Assembly (NCBI GenBank): GCA_035391225.1
Contig: DAOPKN010000004.1
Coordinates: forward strand, 1 to 64,000
From: DAOPKN01 sp035391225
GTDB taxonomy: Bacteria > Thermotogota > Thermotogae > MWEM01
Direction: 5' to 3'
Length of the DNA: 64,000 nt
The position numbers were made by a program, and so were the translations under genes. The notes under the pieces were generated by a model. That model ran no database searches, was not told the origin of the DNA, and was given only the letters and a program-made list of their open reading frames with translations. This document shows, piece after piece, positions 24,807 to 32,102 of the stretch. The stretch's first letter is position 1; every line of letters starts with the position of its first letter.

Positions 24807-25621
24807 ACCTTTCCCTCCAGTAAATGATTTTCGGACCATGTACTGCGCTTGATGGCCGATGCCATGTCCACCTGGGAAAAATCCACATGGTGTAGGTATA
24901 GCCCCTGTGGAGGTGCACATGTCGAAGAGGCCGCGCGATTTCGTTCCAGTATCACTTTGCGTATGTTCTCCGGCGGCCACTGGCCCGTACCCACACGCAC
25001 AAGAGCTCCCACCATGTTGCGGACCATGCGGCGCAGGAAGGAATGGCCTTCTACCCGTACCAACAGTATTTTTCTACGCTGCAGGCGAAAAACCCGTACC
25101 CGGTATACCATGCGCACCGGATCTTTCTCTTCCCCCCGCGAGGTTTTTTGGAAGGTCGTGAAATCGTGAACCCCCTCGAAAAACCGAGCGGCTTGGCGCA
25201 TGCTGGGAACGTCCAAGGAATACGGGAACCACCAAAAACGGGACTGGAGGAAAATATTGGGTTCCCGCGTATTCAGGATGTAGTAGTGGTACACCCGGCG
25301 TGTCGCCAAGAAACGCGGATTATGCGCGTCCGGAACCGTCCATACCTTTCGGACGTAGATATCTTGCGGTAAGTTGGCGTTCAACGCGTTGACCACATCG
25401 CTGTCGCTCATGGTACGGTAGGCAACGCGGAATGTGACAACCTGGCCGTACGCATGAACCCCGGTGTCGGTACGCCCCGCGACGTAGGTTTCCACGGCTT
25501 TTTTAAAGATGCGCTGTAGCGCAGTCTCCAATTCCCCCTGCACGGTGCGCAACCCCTGCTGGAACTGGTACCCGTAGAAGGAAGTACCATCGTAGGCGAT
25601 GGTGGCAAAAACACGCCTCAT
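24767..25621 (-). CDS. truA: tRNA pseudouridine synthase A
   Basis: 284 residues. It converts U38-U40 in the anticodon stem of many tRNAs to pseudouridine. The N-terminus RRVFATIAYDGTSFYGYQFQ and the catalytic segment VAGRTDTGVHAYGQVV (Asp in GRTDTGVHA) are clear, and the C-terminal half has FLRRMVRNMVGALVRVGTG. The ATG overlaps the lepA stop as ATGA, so it is translationally coupled. Confidence 0.97.
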   Translation of the reverse strand: MRRVFATIAYDGTSFYGYQFQQGLRTVQGELETALQRIFKKAVETYVAGRTDTGVHAYGQVVTFRVAYRTMSDSDVVNALNANLPQDIYVRKVWTVPDAHNPRFLATRRVYHYYILNTREPNIFLQSRFWWFPYSLDVPSMRQAARFFEGVHDFTTFQKTSRGEEKDPVRMVYRVRVFRLQRRKILLVRVEGHSFLRRMVRNMVGALVRVGTGQWPPENIRKVILERNRAASSTCAPPQGLYLHHVDFSQVDMASAIKRSTWSENHLLEGKVWFPADILPSLLS

Positions 25622-27423
25622 TCTTCCTCCCCCACCCGCAAAATGGCCAAAAAAGCCTCCTGGGGGATGCGAACGCTTCCGATGTCCCGCATTTTCTTCT
25701 TGCCTTCTTTCTGTTTTTCCAGCAGTTTCATCTTGCGCGTGACGTCCCCCCCGTAACACTTCGCCAACACGTCCTTGCGGTAGGCCTTGATGGTTTCGCG
25801 CGCGATGAATCGACCTTCGGCGCGTACCTGAACGGGGACGTCGAACTGGTGCCGGGGAATCAAATCCTTGAGCTTGGCGGCCAATTCCCGGGCCATGAAG
25901 TCTTTCTTACTGCGGTGCACGATCGTGGTGAGGGCATCCACCCGGTCATGGTTGAGGAAAATGGAGAGCTTCACCATGTCCGACTTGCGGTACTCCTTGA
26001 AATCGTAATCCATGGAGGCGTATCCACGGGACTTGGCCTTGAGTTTGTCGAAGAAATCGAAGATAATTTCGGAAAGGGGAATCTCGTAGTGGAACAGGAT
26101 GCGGTCTTTCCCCGCGTTTTCCATGTGGCGAAAGATCCCCCTTTTCTCTTGCTGGATAAACCCCATCAGGTTGCCCATGAACTCGCTGGGAGTGATCACC
26201 GATAGGTTGACGAAGGGTTCGTGCACTTCCAGGAATTCTTCTGGAAAGCGCGCGGGATCCGTGATCTCTTCCAGCTCGCCTTCTGCCTGGCGTACTTTCA
26301 GCACAACGTTCGGCGCGGTGAGAATCACCGTCATTTCAAATTCGCGCTCGAGCCGTTCCTTCACCACGTCCATGTGCAGAAGGCCGAGGAAGCCACAACG
26401 GAAACCGAAACCCAGTGCTGGGGAATGATCGGGTTCGAAAACCAGGGCTGCATCGTTGAGTGTGAGCTTTTCCAAGGCTTTTCGAAGTTCCTCGAAGTAT
26501 TCCGGCATCCCAGGGTACAACCCCGCGTACACCATGGGTTTTGCCTCGCGGTAGCCGGGTAGAGGCTTTTGGGAGGGGCGATCCACGCGCGTGATGGTGT
26601 CTCCGACACGGGCTTCCGATACTTCCTTGATTCCCGCGATAATATACCCCACTTCGCCAACGCCCAAAGAATCGCGGGGGGACATTTGTGGAGTGAAAAT
26701 GCCCAGTTCGGAAACCTCGGACCGCATCTTCGAATGCATCATTTCCACGCGATCACCTGTATGAAGGTTTCCGGAGAAAACGCGTACATGTACCACCACA
26801 CCACGGTACTTGTCGAAATGCGCGTCGAAGATCAATGCTTGGAAAACCTTCTCGTCCCGTTGTGCAGGAGGGGGAACCTTCTGCACAATGGTTTCCAGGA
26901 GTTCTTCCACACCTTCACCGGTTTTGGCACTGGTGAGGATGCAGCTTTCCCCATCGATTCCCACAAGGTCAGAGATTTCGGAACGGGTTTCGGGAATGTT
27001 CGCGGAGGGCATGTCGATCTTGTTGATGACGGGGATGATCTCCAGGTCGCTTTCAATCGCAAGGTACGCGTTGGCAACGGTTTGGGCTTCCACTCCCTGC
27101 GAGGCATCTACGATGAGCACGGCTCCTTCGCAGGCGGCGAGGGAACGCGAAACCTCGTAGGAAAAGTCCACGTGTCCCGGGGTATCGATGATATTGATTT
27201 CGTAGGTTTGGCCATCTTTCGCAGGGTACAAAACACTTACCGGATGGGCTTTGATCGTGATACCCCGTTCCCTTTCCAGGTCCATGCTGTCCAAGAACTG
27301 TTGTTGCATGTCCCGGGCATCCACCGAATGGGTCATTTCCAGGATACGGTCGGTGAGCGTTGTTTTACCGTGGTCGATATGGGCAATGATGCTGATATTT
27401 CGAATACGTTCCGGCTGGTTCAA
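25618..27423 (-). CDS. lepA: Elongation factor 4 (LepA)
   Basis: 601 residues, the usual length. This ribosome-dependent GTPase back-translocates or remodels stalled ribosomes. G1 AHIDHGKTTLTDRIL, G2/G3 ERERGITIKAHPVSV and DTPGHVDFSYEVSRSL, and G4 NKIDMPSA are intact. The C-terminal domain specific to LepA is present (YGGDVTRKMKLLEKQKEGKK, then RIPQEAFLAIL). It is followed by truA with overlap and preceded 11 bp away by fliF. Confidence 0.98.
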   Translation of the reverse strand: MNQPERIRNISIIAHIDHGKTTLTDRILEMTHSVDARDMQQQFLDSMDLERERGITIKAHPVSVLYPAKDGQTYEINIIDTPGHVDFSYEVSRSLAACEGAVLIVDASQGVEAQTVANAYLAIESDLEIIPVINKIDMPSANIPETRSEISDLVGIDGESCILTSAKTGEGVEELLETIVQKVPPPAQRDEKVFQALIFDAHFDKYRGVVVHVRVFSGNLHTGDRVEMMHSKMRSEVSELGIFTPQMSPRDSLGVGEVGYIIAGIKEVSEARVGDTITRVDRPSQKPLPGYREAKPMVYAGLYPGMPEYFEELRKALEKLTLNDAALVFEPDHSPALGFGFRCGFLGLLHMDVVKERLEREFEMTVILTAPNVVLKVRQAEGELEEITDPARFPEEFLEVHEPFVNLSVITPSEFMGNLMGFIQQEKRGIFRHMENAGKDRILFHYEIPLSEIIFDFFDKLKAKSRGYASMDYDFKEYRKSDMVKLSIFLNHDRVDALTTIVHRSKKDFMARELAAKLKDLIPRHQFDVPVQVRAEGRFIARETIKAYRKDVLAKCYGGDVTRKMKLLEKQKEGKKKMRDIGSVRIPQEAFLAILRVGEEE

Positions 27424-27434
27424 AAAACTTCCTC

Positions 27435-28991
27435 CTACTCGTTCATCCAGACTTTCAGAACCATGGCCACTTCCTCGGGTCTGGCATCCACGGCCTTGAA
27501 GAGCGATTCGAGCATCTCGACCAGTTCTTGCTCTTCCGGCGACAACTTATCTTGCGAGGCGGATTCCACGAGTTCCTCCTCCAGTTTCCTGCGGCGGTCC
27601 ATGATATCCCTGCGCTTGCGCCGGGTACGCATACGCCCCACGAGAAGGTAAATCAGGGTAACGATGGAAGCCACCAACAGGGCCATACCCAGGAAAAGTT
27701 GGAAGAAACGCCGCTGGCGTTCCAAGAACTCCATTTGGCTTTCCATCTCCTCCTGGATCGAACGATCGAAAGCGAGGAATTCCACTTCCACGTTGGATTC
27801 TGTGGCGTTCACGGCGTTGGCCACGATAGTTTTGATGCTGGAGGTTTGGATTTCACTGGCCACCGCTACGGAATCGATCAGCACGGTGATATTCTTCTCC
27901 AGGATTTCACCTTGCTTGTTTTGCAAGACCTTTTCGTAGGCCTCGTTGACGTTGTAGTTCACCGTTTCCTTCTCACGCGTATACTGCGGTCCCAGGGAAG
28001 CAATGGTGGATTCGTACGTCGGGGGCACATTGGAATCCACACCCACGGGGTATCCTTCTGCGCCATAGGTGGAGGATTCTTTCTCCGTTTGCTCACTCAC
28101 CATCACCCCGGTTTTACGGAGCACGGGGGTGAAAATCGTGGCTTCCTTTTCGATGGTTTCCCAATTCAGCAGCACATCCGAGATCACAACCACCCGGCCG
28201 AGCCCAAACACCTGCTCCAGGCTGCTGCGGATTTTTTGGGAGTAGTAGCTTTCCATGTTCTTTTGGAATTCCATGCGATTGGCTGCCCATCCCATGCTTT
28301 CGTCGAGGGCAACGGCATCACTCAAGATACGGGAATAGTTGTCCACAACACGCACGTTGGAGTATGCCAAGCCTTCCACGGCGCCCGCAACCAACTCCAT
28401 GATGGCTTTCACATTTTCCGGAGAGAGGGTTTTTCCGGGGTCAAGCGTAAGCATTACCGAGGCTTTGGGCTCGGTTTCTTCCCCGCGCGCGTAGTAGGTG
28501 AACTTGGGGACGGTCAAATGCACGGTGGCGAAACGGATACCATCGATGGACATGATGGAACGCTCCAGGGAGCCTTGCAGGGCAATTTGGTAGCGTACTT
28601 GCTTGTCGAAACTCGTGGCCCCAAGGGGTTGGTCGTCCAGGATCTCAAACCCACGGGAAGCAGCTCCCAAGACCCCCTGGGTGAAAAACTTCATACGCAA
28701 CGCCTCCGGATCGTAGGAAGCCGGAACGTAAATGGATCCACCGGAGGCTGTCTTGTAGGGAATACCTTGTTCCTCCAGTGCTTCGATGACCTTTCCCGCT
28801 TCGGCCTCCGCCAGACCGCGAATCAAAAGAGACCAGTTGGGATTTGCCGCGAAAGAGATCATCAAAACGATAGCCACCACGATGGCGCCTATGGTCCCCC
28901 CGAAGAGCATCTTTTGAGCCGAAGTGTACTTTTTCCAGTAGTTTTCCGGGAAAGATTTCAACCATTCAAGGATCTTTTTCAATTGATCCAT
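27435..28991 (-). CDS. fliF: Flagellar M-ring protein FliF
   Basis: 518 residues from ATG 28991 (GGCGGG upstream). FliF forms the MS ring in the inner membrane that anchors the flagellar motor. Two membrane helices bracket the periplasmic part (FGGTIGAIVVAIVLMISFAA near 35; FFQLFLGMALLVASIVTLIYL near 435). The YscJ/FliF domain shows YVPASYDPEALRMKFFTQG and RYQIALQGSLERSI, and VTLTVP-type strand ATVHLTVPKF. It is the only structural flagellar gene in the window and sits among ribosome-related genes, so other flagellar loci must be elsewhere. Confidence 0.95.
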   Translation of the reverse strand: MDQLKKILEWLKSFPENYWKKYTSAQKMLFGGTIGAIVVAIVLMISFAANPNWSLLIRGLAEAEAGKVIEALEEQGIPYKTASGGSIYVPASYDPEALRMKFFTQGVLGAASRGFEILDDQPLGATSFDKQVRYQIALQGSLERSIMSIDGIRFATVHLTVPKFTYYARGEETEPKASVMLTLDPGKTLSPENVKAIMELVAGAVEGLAYSNVRVVDNYSRILSDAVALDESMGWAANRMEFQKNMESYYSQKIRSSLEQVFGLGRVVVISDVLLNWETIEKEATIFTPVLRKTGVMVSEQTEKESSTYGAEGYPVGVDSNVPPTYESTIASLGPQYTREKETVNYNVNEAYEKVLQNKQGEILEKNITVLIDSVAVASEIQTSSIKTIVANAVNATESNVEVEFLAFDRSIQEEMESQMEFLERQRRFFQLFLGMALLVASIVTLIYLLVGRMRTRRKRRDIMDRRRKLEEELVESASQDKLSPEEQELVEMLESLFKAVDARPEEVAMVLKVWMNE

Positions 28992-29009
28992 GGGGTTTCC
29001 CGCCAATCA

Positions 29010-29360
29010 TCACGATGAAATACGAATTTTCCTTACACCGTTCCAAAGGTCCTCAAGTCGGTAATAGTCCCTTCCTTTCTTGGAAAAGAGGTGGAAGACC
29101 ACATCTCCAGCGTCGACCACCATCCAGTCGTACTCGTTTCCTTTATCAAAGAAAAGGATCTTGAATTGCTTTCGTTTCAATTCCTCCAACAAGGCATCAC
29201 GCACGGCGGCCATTTGCTTTGGGGAATTCATGGTGCAGATCACGAAAAAATCGGTAGAAATCGTGGTTTTCGACATTTCCAAAGCCAAGATATCCCGAGC
29301 GTCCTTTTCGACCAATATGGACGCAAGGGGTTCGTACTCTTTCCAGGTATCTACTGACAG
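29010..29360 (-). CDS. rsfS: Ribosomal silencing factor RsfS
   Basis: 116 residues. It binds L14 and blocks joining of the ribosomal subunits under starvation. The family core LASILVEKDARDILALEM, STDFFVICTMNSPKQMAAV, YDWMVVDAGDVVFHLF and YYRLEDLW is complete. The only SD (AAGGAGGG, 29374-29367) points to the CTG at 29360; an in-frame GTG at 29381 has no SD and would lie about 11 bases from the predicted transcription start. It heads the rsfS-fliF-lepA-truA operon. Confidence 0.93.
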   Translation of the reverse strand: MSVDTWKEYEPLASILVEKDARDILALEMSKTTISTDFFVICTMNSPKQMAAVRDALLEELKRKQFKILFFDKGNEYDWMVVDAGDVVFHLFSKKGRDYYRLEDLWNGVRKIRISS

Positions 29361-29398
29361 AGCAAACCCTCCTTGAGCCACTTTTTCTCGCGATGGAG

Positions 29399-29407
29399 AT
29401 TATACCA
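29399..29407 (-). promoter_or_regulatory. Extended -10 promoter of the rsfS-fliF-lepA-truA-nfi operon
   Basis: Minus-strand TGG-TATAAT, immediately upstream of rsfS. Six genes follow with short gaps or overlaps down to 23815 and no internal terminator is visible. Confidence 0.65.
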
Positions 29408-29445
29408 CAAAAAGAAGTGGATTACTCGGAAATTCCCACGGGAGG

Positions 29446-29718
29446 CTAAAAAGAGATTTGGAAGTCGGAGAAGGCAGGGGGAGAAGGAACCGTTTGGCGT
29501 TCCACTTTCGCCACGCTGGCAAATACGGGCCCCCGGGCAAGAAGTTGCTCGAAGGAATCGAGGGTATCGGGTGCGGCAAGGGCCACCACTTCGACTTCCC
29601 CCCCGGGGCGGTTGCGCACGAATCCCTTTATTCCCAAGGCACGTGCGTGGCGTGCCACGAAGTTTCGGAAACCCACGCCTTGCACGCGCCCGGAAACCAC
29701 GAAACGGATGCACTGCAC
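29446..29718 (-). CDS. acyP: Acylphosphatase
   Basis: 90 residues starting at GTG 29718 (GGGAGGTGAG upstream). It hydrolyses acyl phosphates such as carbamoyl and acetyl phosphate. The signature GRVQGVGFRNFVARHARALG contains the catalytic Arg, and GFVRNRPGGEVEVVA the catalytic Asn. It follows the NtrC-like gene by 13 bp. Together with carbamate kinase two genes upstream it could affect carbamoyl phosphate levels; that link is inference. Confidence 0.96.
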   Translation of the reverse strand: MQCIRFVVSGRVQGVGFRNFVARHARALGIKGFVRNRPGGEVEVVALAAPDTLDSFEQLLARGPVFASVAKVERQTVPSPPAFSDFQISF

Positions 29719-29731
29719 GAACTCACCTCCC

Positions 29732-30928
29732 TTAGAGGTACCGCAGCTTGTTGCAAAGAGCCTTGTAGGAGATGCGAAGCATGGAGGCGGCCTTTTTGCG
29801 GTTCTGGCCGCTCAAATCCATGGCTCTTTGGATCAATGTTTTTTCCAGCGATCCTTTCATCGCCGCAAGGAACGCGTTGAGATCCGGAACTTGCTGCGAA
29901 AACTGCACCAGTTCCAACTCTTTCCCCATCATTTCCGCCACTGCTCCGGATCCCGAAATCACGTAGTGTTCTGCCAGGCGCTGCATCTGCTCTTCGTTTT
30001 GGGGCCAGGGATACACTTTCAGCAATTCCATCAATTTTTCGTCGGGCAAGGGGACTTCCTTGCCCATTTTGGCAGACAGGGTGGAAACCAACTGGGGAAA
30101 GACGAAGAGAATATCCTCCGAACGTTCCCGCAACGGCGGAATCACAAAGGTTTGGAAGAAATCCCGCGTGCGCGAGAGCCCGGACTGCTCCGCACCAAAA
30201 ACCACGGGGTATCCCCCCATCGAGGGGGGGGTACCGGGCTTTTTGGGGTCCATGGCAAACTCGAACAAGAGGAGCTGCGCGGGTTCGGAAAAGTCTTGCC
30301 AATCATCGAAAAACACGCATTGGTGCGGTACTTCCAGGAAACCCGGGGCAATCGCATCCCCCTTGAGCCAGAGCGATTGCAGCGAAGGGTCCAGGTCGCG
30401 GGGGGAGAAACGATCCACCTTGCGCTCGGGGAAAAGGAATTGCGCGAATTTCTGGCGATCGATCCCGGGTTCGGAAACCAGGAGCAAGGGCAAGGGGGAA
30501 TGCCTGGCCCGTGCGAGTTTTTCCAGGAAAAGGCGCATCTGGGGACCTTGGAAGAAAGGTTGGCTGGAAAAAAGCAAGCTCTTCAACTGGGATTCCAAGG
30601 CTTTCTTGTGCAGCAAATTTTCAATCAGTACGTGCGCGTTGTTCACCAGGTCCCGTGCGTCGGAGTACGTGAAAAGGTTGGATCGTTGCAACCCCGGGGA
30701 AATGAAGCGCGAGGGAAGCACGAACAACTCGCAAAACGGGAATGTCTCCTTGAGCAGCTCCAGGGAGAATTCGCCCGCGTTGTACATTTCCGAAAGAAAA
30801 ACGATGTCCCACGCCTCCAATAGCACCCCGTCCTTCTGTGGGGGGGACAAGTAGATCTTCTTCTTGAGGTTTTGCAACCCTTTCTCAAACTCTTCCAGGA
30901 AAAAGGGATCGACGAATACGTTTAGCAA
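29732..30928 (-). CDS. Degenerate NtrC/AtoC-like protein with intact Fis-type DNA-binding domain
   Basis: 398 residues from TTG 30928 (AAGGAGG upstream). Residues 1-110 look like a receiver domain without the phosphoacceptor: at the expected place (~41-48) is DIVFLSEM. The central part follows a sigma-54 activator AAA+ module but lacks Walker A (VSEPGIDRQK at ~151) and the sigma-54-contacting GAFTGA loop; what remains is CVFFDDW (~204), PPLRERSEDI (264-273) and YPWPQNEEQM (~307). The C-terminus (361-398: LIQRAMDLSGQNRKKAASML) is a full Fis-type helix-turn-helix. It is probably a DNA-binding regulator that no longer hydrolyses ATP. Operon: arcC - this - acyP. Confidence 0.75.
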   Translation of the reverse strand: MLNVFVDPFFLEEFEKGLQNLKKKIYLSPPQKDGVLLEAWDIVFLSEMYNAGEFSLELLKETFPFCELFVLPSRFISPGLQRSNLFTYSDARDLVNNAHVLIENLLHKKALESQLKSLLFSSQPFFQGPQMRLFLEKLARARHSPLPLLLVSEPGIDRQKFAQFLFPERKVDRFSPRDLDPSLQSLWLKGDAIAPGFLEVPHQCVFFDDWQDFSEPAQLLLFEFAMDPKKPGTPPSMGGYPVVFGAEQSGLSRTRDFFQTFVIPPLRERSEDILFVFPQLVSTLSAKMGKEVPLPDEKLMELLKVYPWPQNEEQMQRLAEHYVISGSGAVAEMMGKELELVQFSQQVPDLNAFLAAMKGSLEKTLIQRAMDLSGQNRKKAASMLRISYKALCNKLRYL

Positions 30929-30944
30929 ACTCTCCTCCTTTTGA

Positions 30945-31889
30945 TCAGGGAACTACAACGGTGCCGGTCTTTCCGTGCAATGCGCTCTCCAACTGTTCCA
31001 TGGAGGTGATCAAGCAGGGGTTCCCGGATTGGCGCACGAAATCAATGGCGGCTTCGATCTTTGGACCCATGGAACCCTTTGGGAAATGCCCCTCCGCCGC
31101 CAGGCGCTTGGCCTCTTCCACGGTTATCTTGTCCAAGGCACGTTGCGTGGGTTTCCCAAAATCCAGGCACACCTGGTCCACACCGGTGAGGATAATCAAC
31201 TCGTCTGCTTGGATTTCCGCCGCAAGCAAAGCCGAAGCGCGGTCCTTATCAATAACGGCCTCCACTCCCCGCAGGGTACCGTCTTCCAGGCGTTCCACGG
31301 GGATTCCCCCCCCGCCAGCGGCAATGGTAAGGATGCCAGCTTCGAGGAGCGCCTTGATCGCTTTGACTTCCACGATATCCAGGGGTTTGGGAGAGGGCAC
31401 CACCCGTCGCCATCCCCGGCCTGCGTCTTCCACGAATACCCATCCCTTTTGCGTGTGCAGCGATTGCGCTTCTTCCTGTGCGTAAAAGGGGCCCACGGGT
31501 TTCGTGGGATGGTCAAAAGCGGGGTCGTTGGGGTCCACGACGATTTGGGTGATCACGGGGCAGACGGGGTGAAAGTGTTGCGCTTTCAACAGTTCGTTCC
31601 CGAGCATCTGCGCGATGGCATACCCCAAAGAACCCTGGGTTTGGGCGTCGTTGACATCGATGGGAAAGGGGGGGATCGTCTCCTTGGCAAGATCTTGCTG
31701 CACCAGCAAGTTCCCCACCTGCGGGCCGTTTCCGTGGGTGATCACCAGATCGTAGTCTTCCTTGAGCATTCCGGCAAGGAAGCGGGCGGTGACCTGGATA
31801 TTGCGGAACATGTTTTCCGCGGTTGGTTTCTCACCCGGTTTGTTGACGGCGTTTCCCCCGATTGCAAGCACGGCGAGTTTTTTCTTCAT
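30945..31889 (-). CDS. arcC: Carbamate kinase
   Basis: 314 residues. It makes ATP from carbamoyl phosphate and ADP, or the reverse. VLAIGGNAVNKPGE, VITHGNGPQVGNLL and AAGGGGIPVERLEDG are the amino-acid-kinase family and carbamate kinase signatures; SMGPKIEAAIDFV lies near the end. No ornithine carbamoyltransferase or arginine deiminase gene is next to it; the partners are a degenerate NtrC-like protein and acylphosphatase. The ATG follows GCAGGAGG. Confidence 0.97.
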   Translation of the reverse strand: MKKKLAVLAIGGNAVNKPGEKPTAENMFRNIQVTARFLAGMLKEDYDLVITHGNGPQVGNLLVQQDLAKETIPPFPIDVNDAQTQGSLGYAIAQMLGNELLKAQHFHPVCPVITQIVVDPNDPAFDHPTKPVGPFYAQEEAQSLHTQKGWVFVEDAGRGWRRVVPSPKPLDIVEVKAIKALLEAGILTIAAGGGGIPVERLEDGTLRGVEAVIDKDRASALLAAEIQADELIILTGVDQVCLDFGKPTQRALDKITVEEAKRLAAEGHFPKGSMGPKIEAAIDFVRQSGNPCLITSMEQLESALHGKTGTVVVP

Positions 31890-31924
31890 GAGATTCCTCC
31901 TGCGATTTCGAATTGGTGTAAGGG

Positions 31925-31930
31925 ATTATA
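31925..31930 (-). promoter_or_regulatory. Promoter of the arcC operon
   Basis: Minus-strand CGGTATAATCC with a perfect -10, about 36 bp before the arcC start. The same CGGTATAATCC occurs on the plus strand 60 bp away for the divergent transporter operon. Confidence 0.6.
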
Positions 31931-31985
31931 CCGTTTTTTTGGGAAAACCCCAACACCCCGGTTTCGCGGGGCAAACGGTTTGCGG

Positions 31986-31991
31986 TATAAT
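31986..31991 (+). promoter_or_regulatory. Promoter of the leader-controlled transporter operon
   Basis: CGGTATAATCC with a perfect -10. Transcription should start near 31998, at or just inside the structured leader. If so, the whole element belongs to the 5' UTR. Confidence 0.6.
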
Positions 31992-31993
31992 CC

Positions 31994-32075
31994 GTGTGGG
32001 TACCTCCGAGTTTGCGGCCCTAACGGCATACCCATGGGAGCAAACCGATAGGGTTGCAGGGGAAACCCTACAGCC
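31994..32075 (+). ncRNA. Structured 5' leader, candidate riboswitch (Moco/Tuco-like)
   Basis: The leader holds ACCTCCGAG, then a stem GTTTGC/GCAAAC (32010-32015 with 32040-32045) enclosing GCC-CTAAC-GGC and CCCATGGG, then TAGGGTT/AACCCTA (32049-32055 with 32064-32070) with loop GCAGGGGA, ending GCC. Conserved-looking unpaired blocks between stems are typical of metabolite riboswitches. From memory the order resembles the molybdenum/tungsten cofactor (Moco/Tuco) class, and the second gene downstream encodes molybdopterin-fold repeats. The SD AGGGGG lies in GAAAAGGGGGTTTTC, which could fold and hide it, so control may be translational. The class is an inference; the structure is visible. Confidence 0.5.
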
Positions 32076-32102
32076 TTCCACTCTTGAAAAGGGGGTTTTC
32101 GC

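Noticed and set aside
27528..29018. 496-codon plus-strand frame antisense to fliF
   Set aside because: Histidine- and glycine-rich mirror of fliF codons; no recognisable domain.
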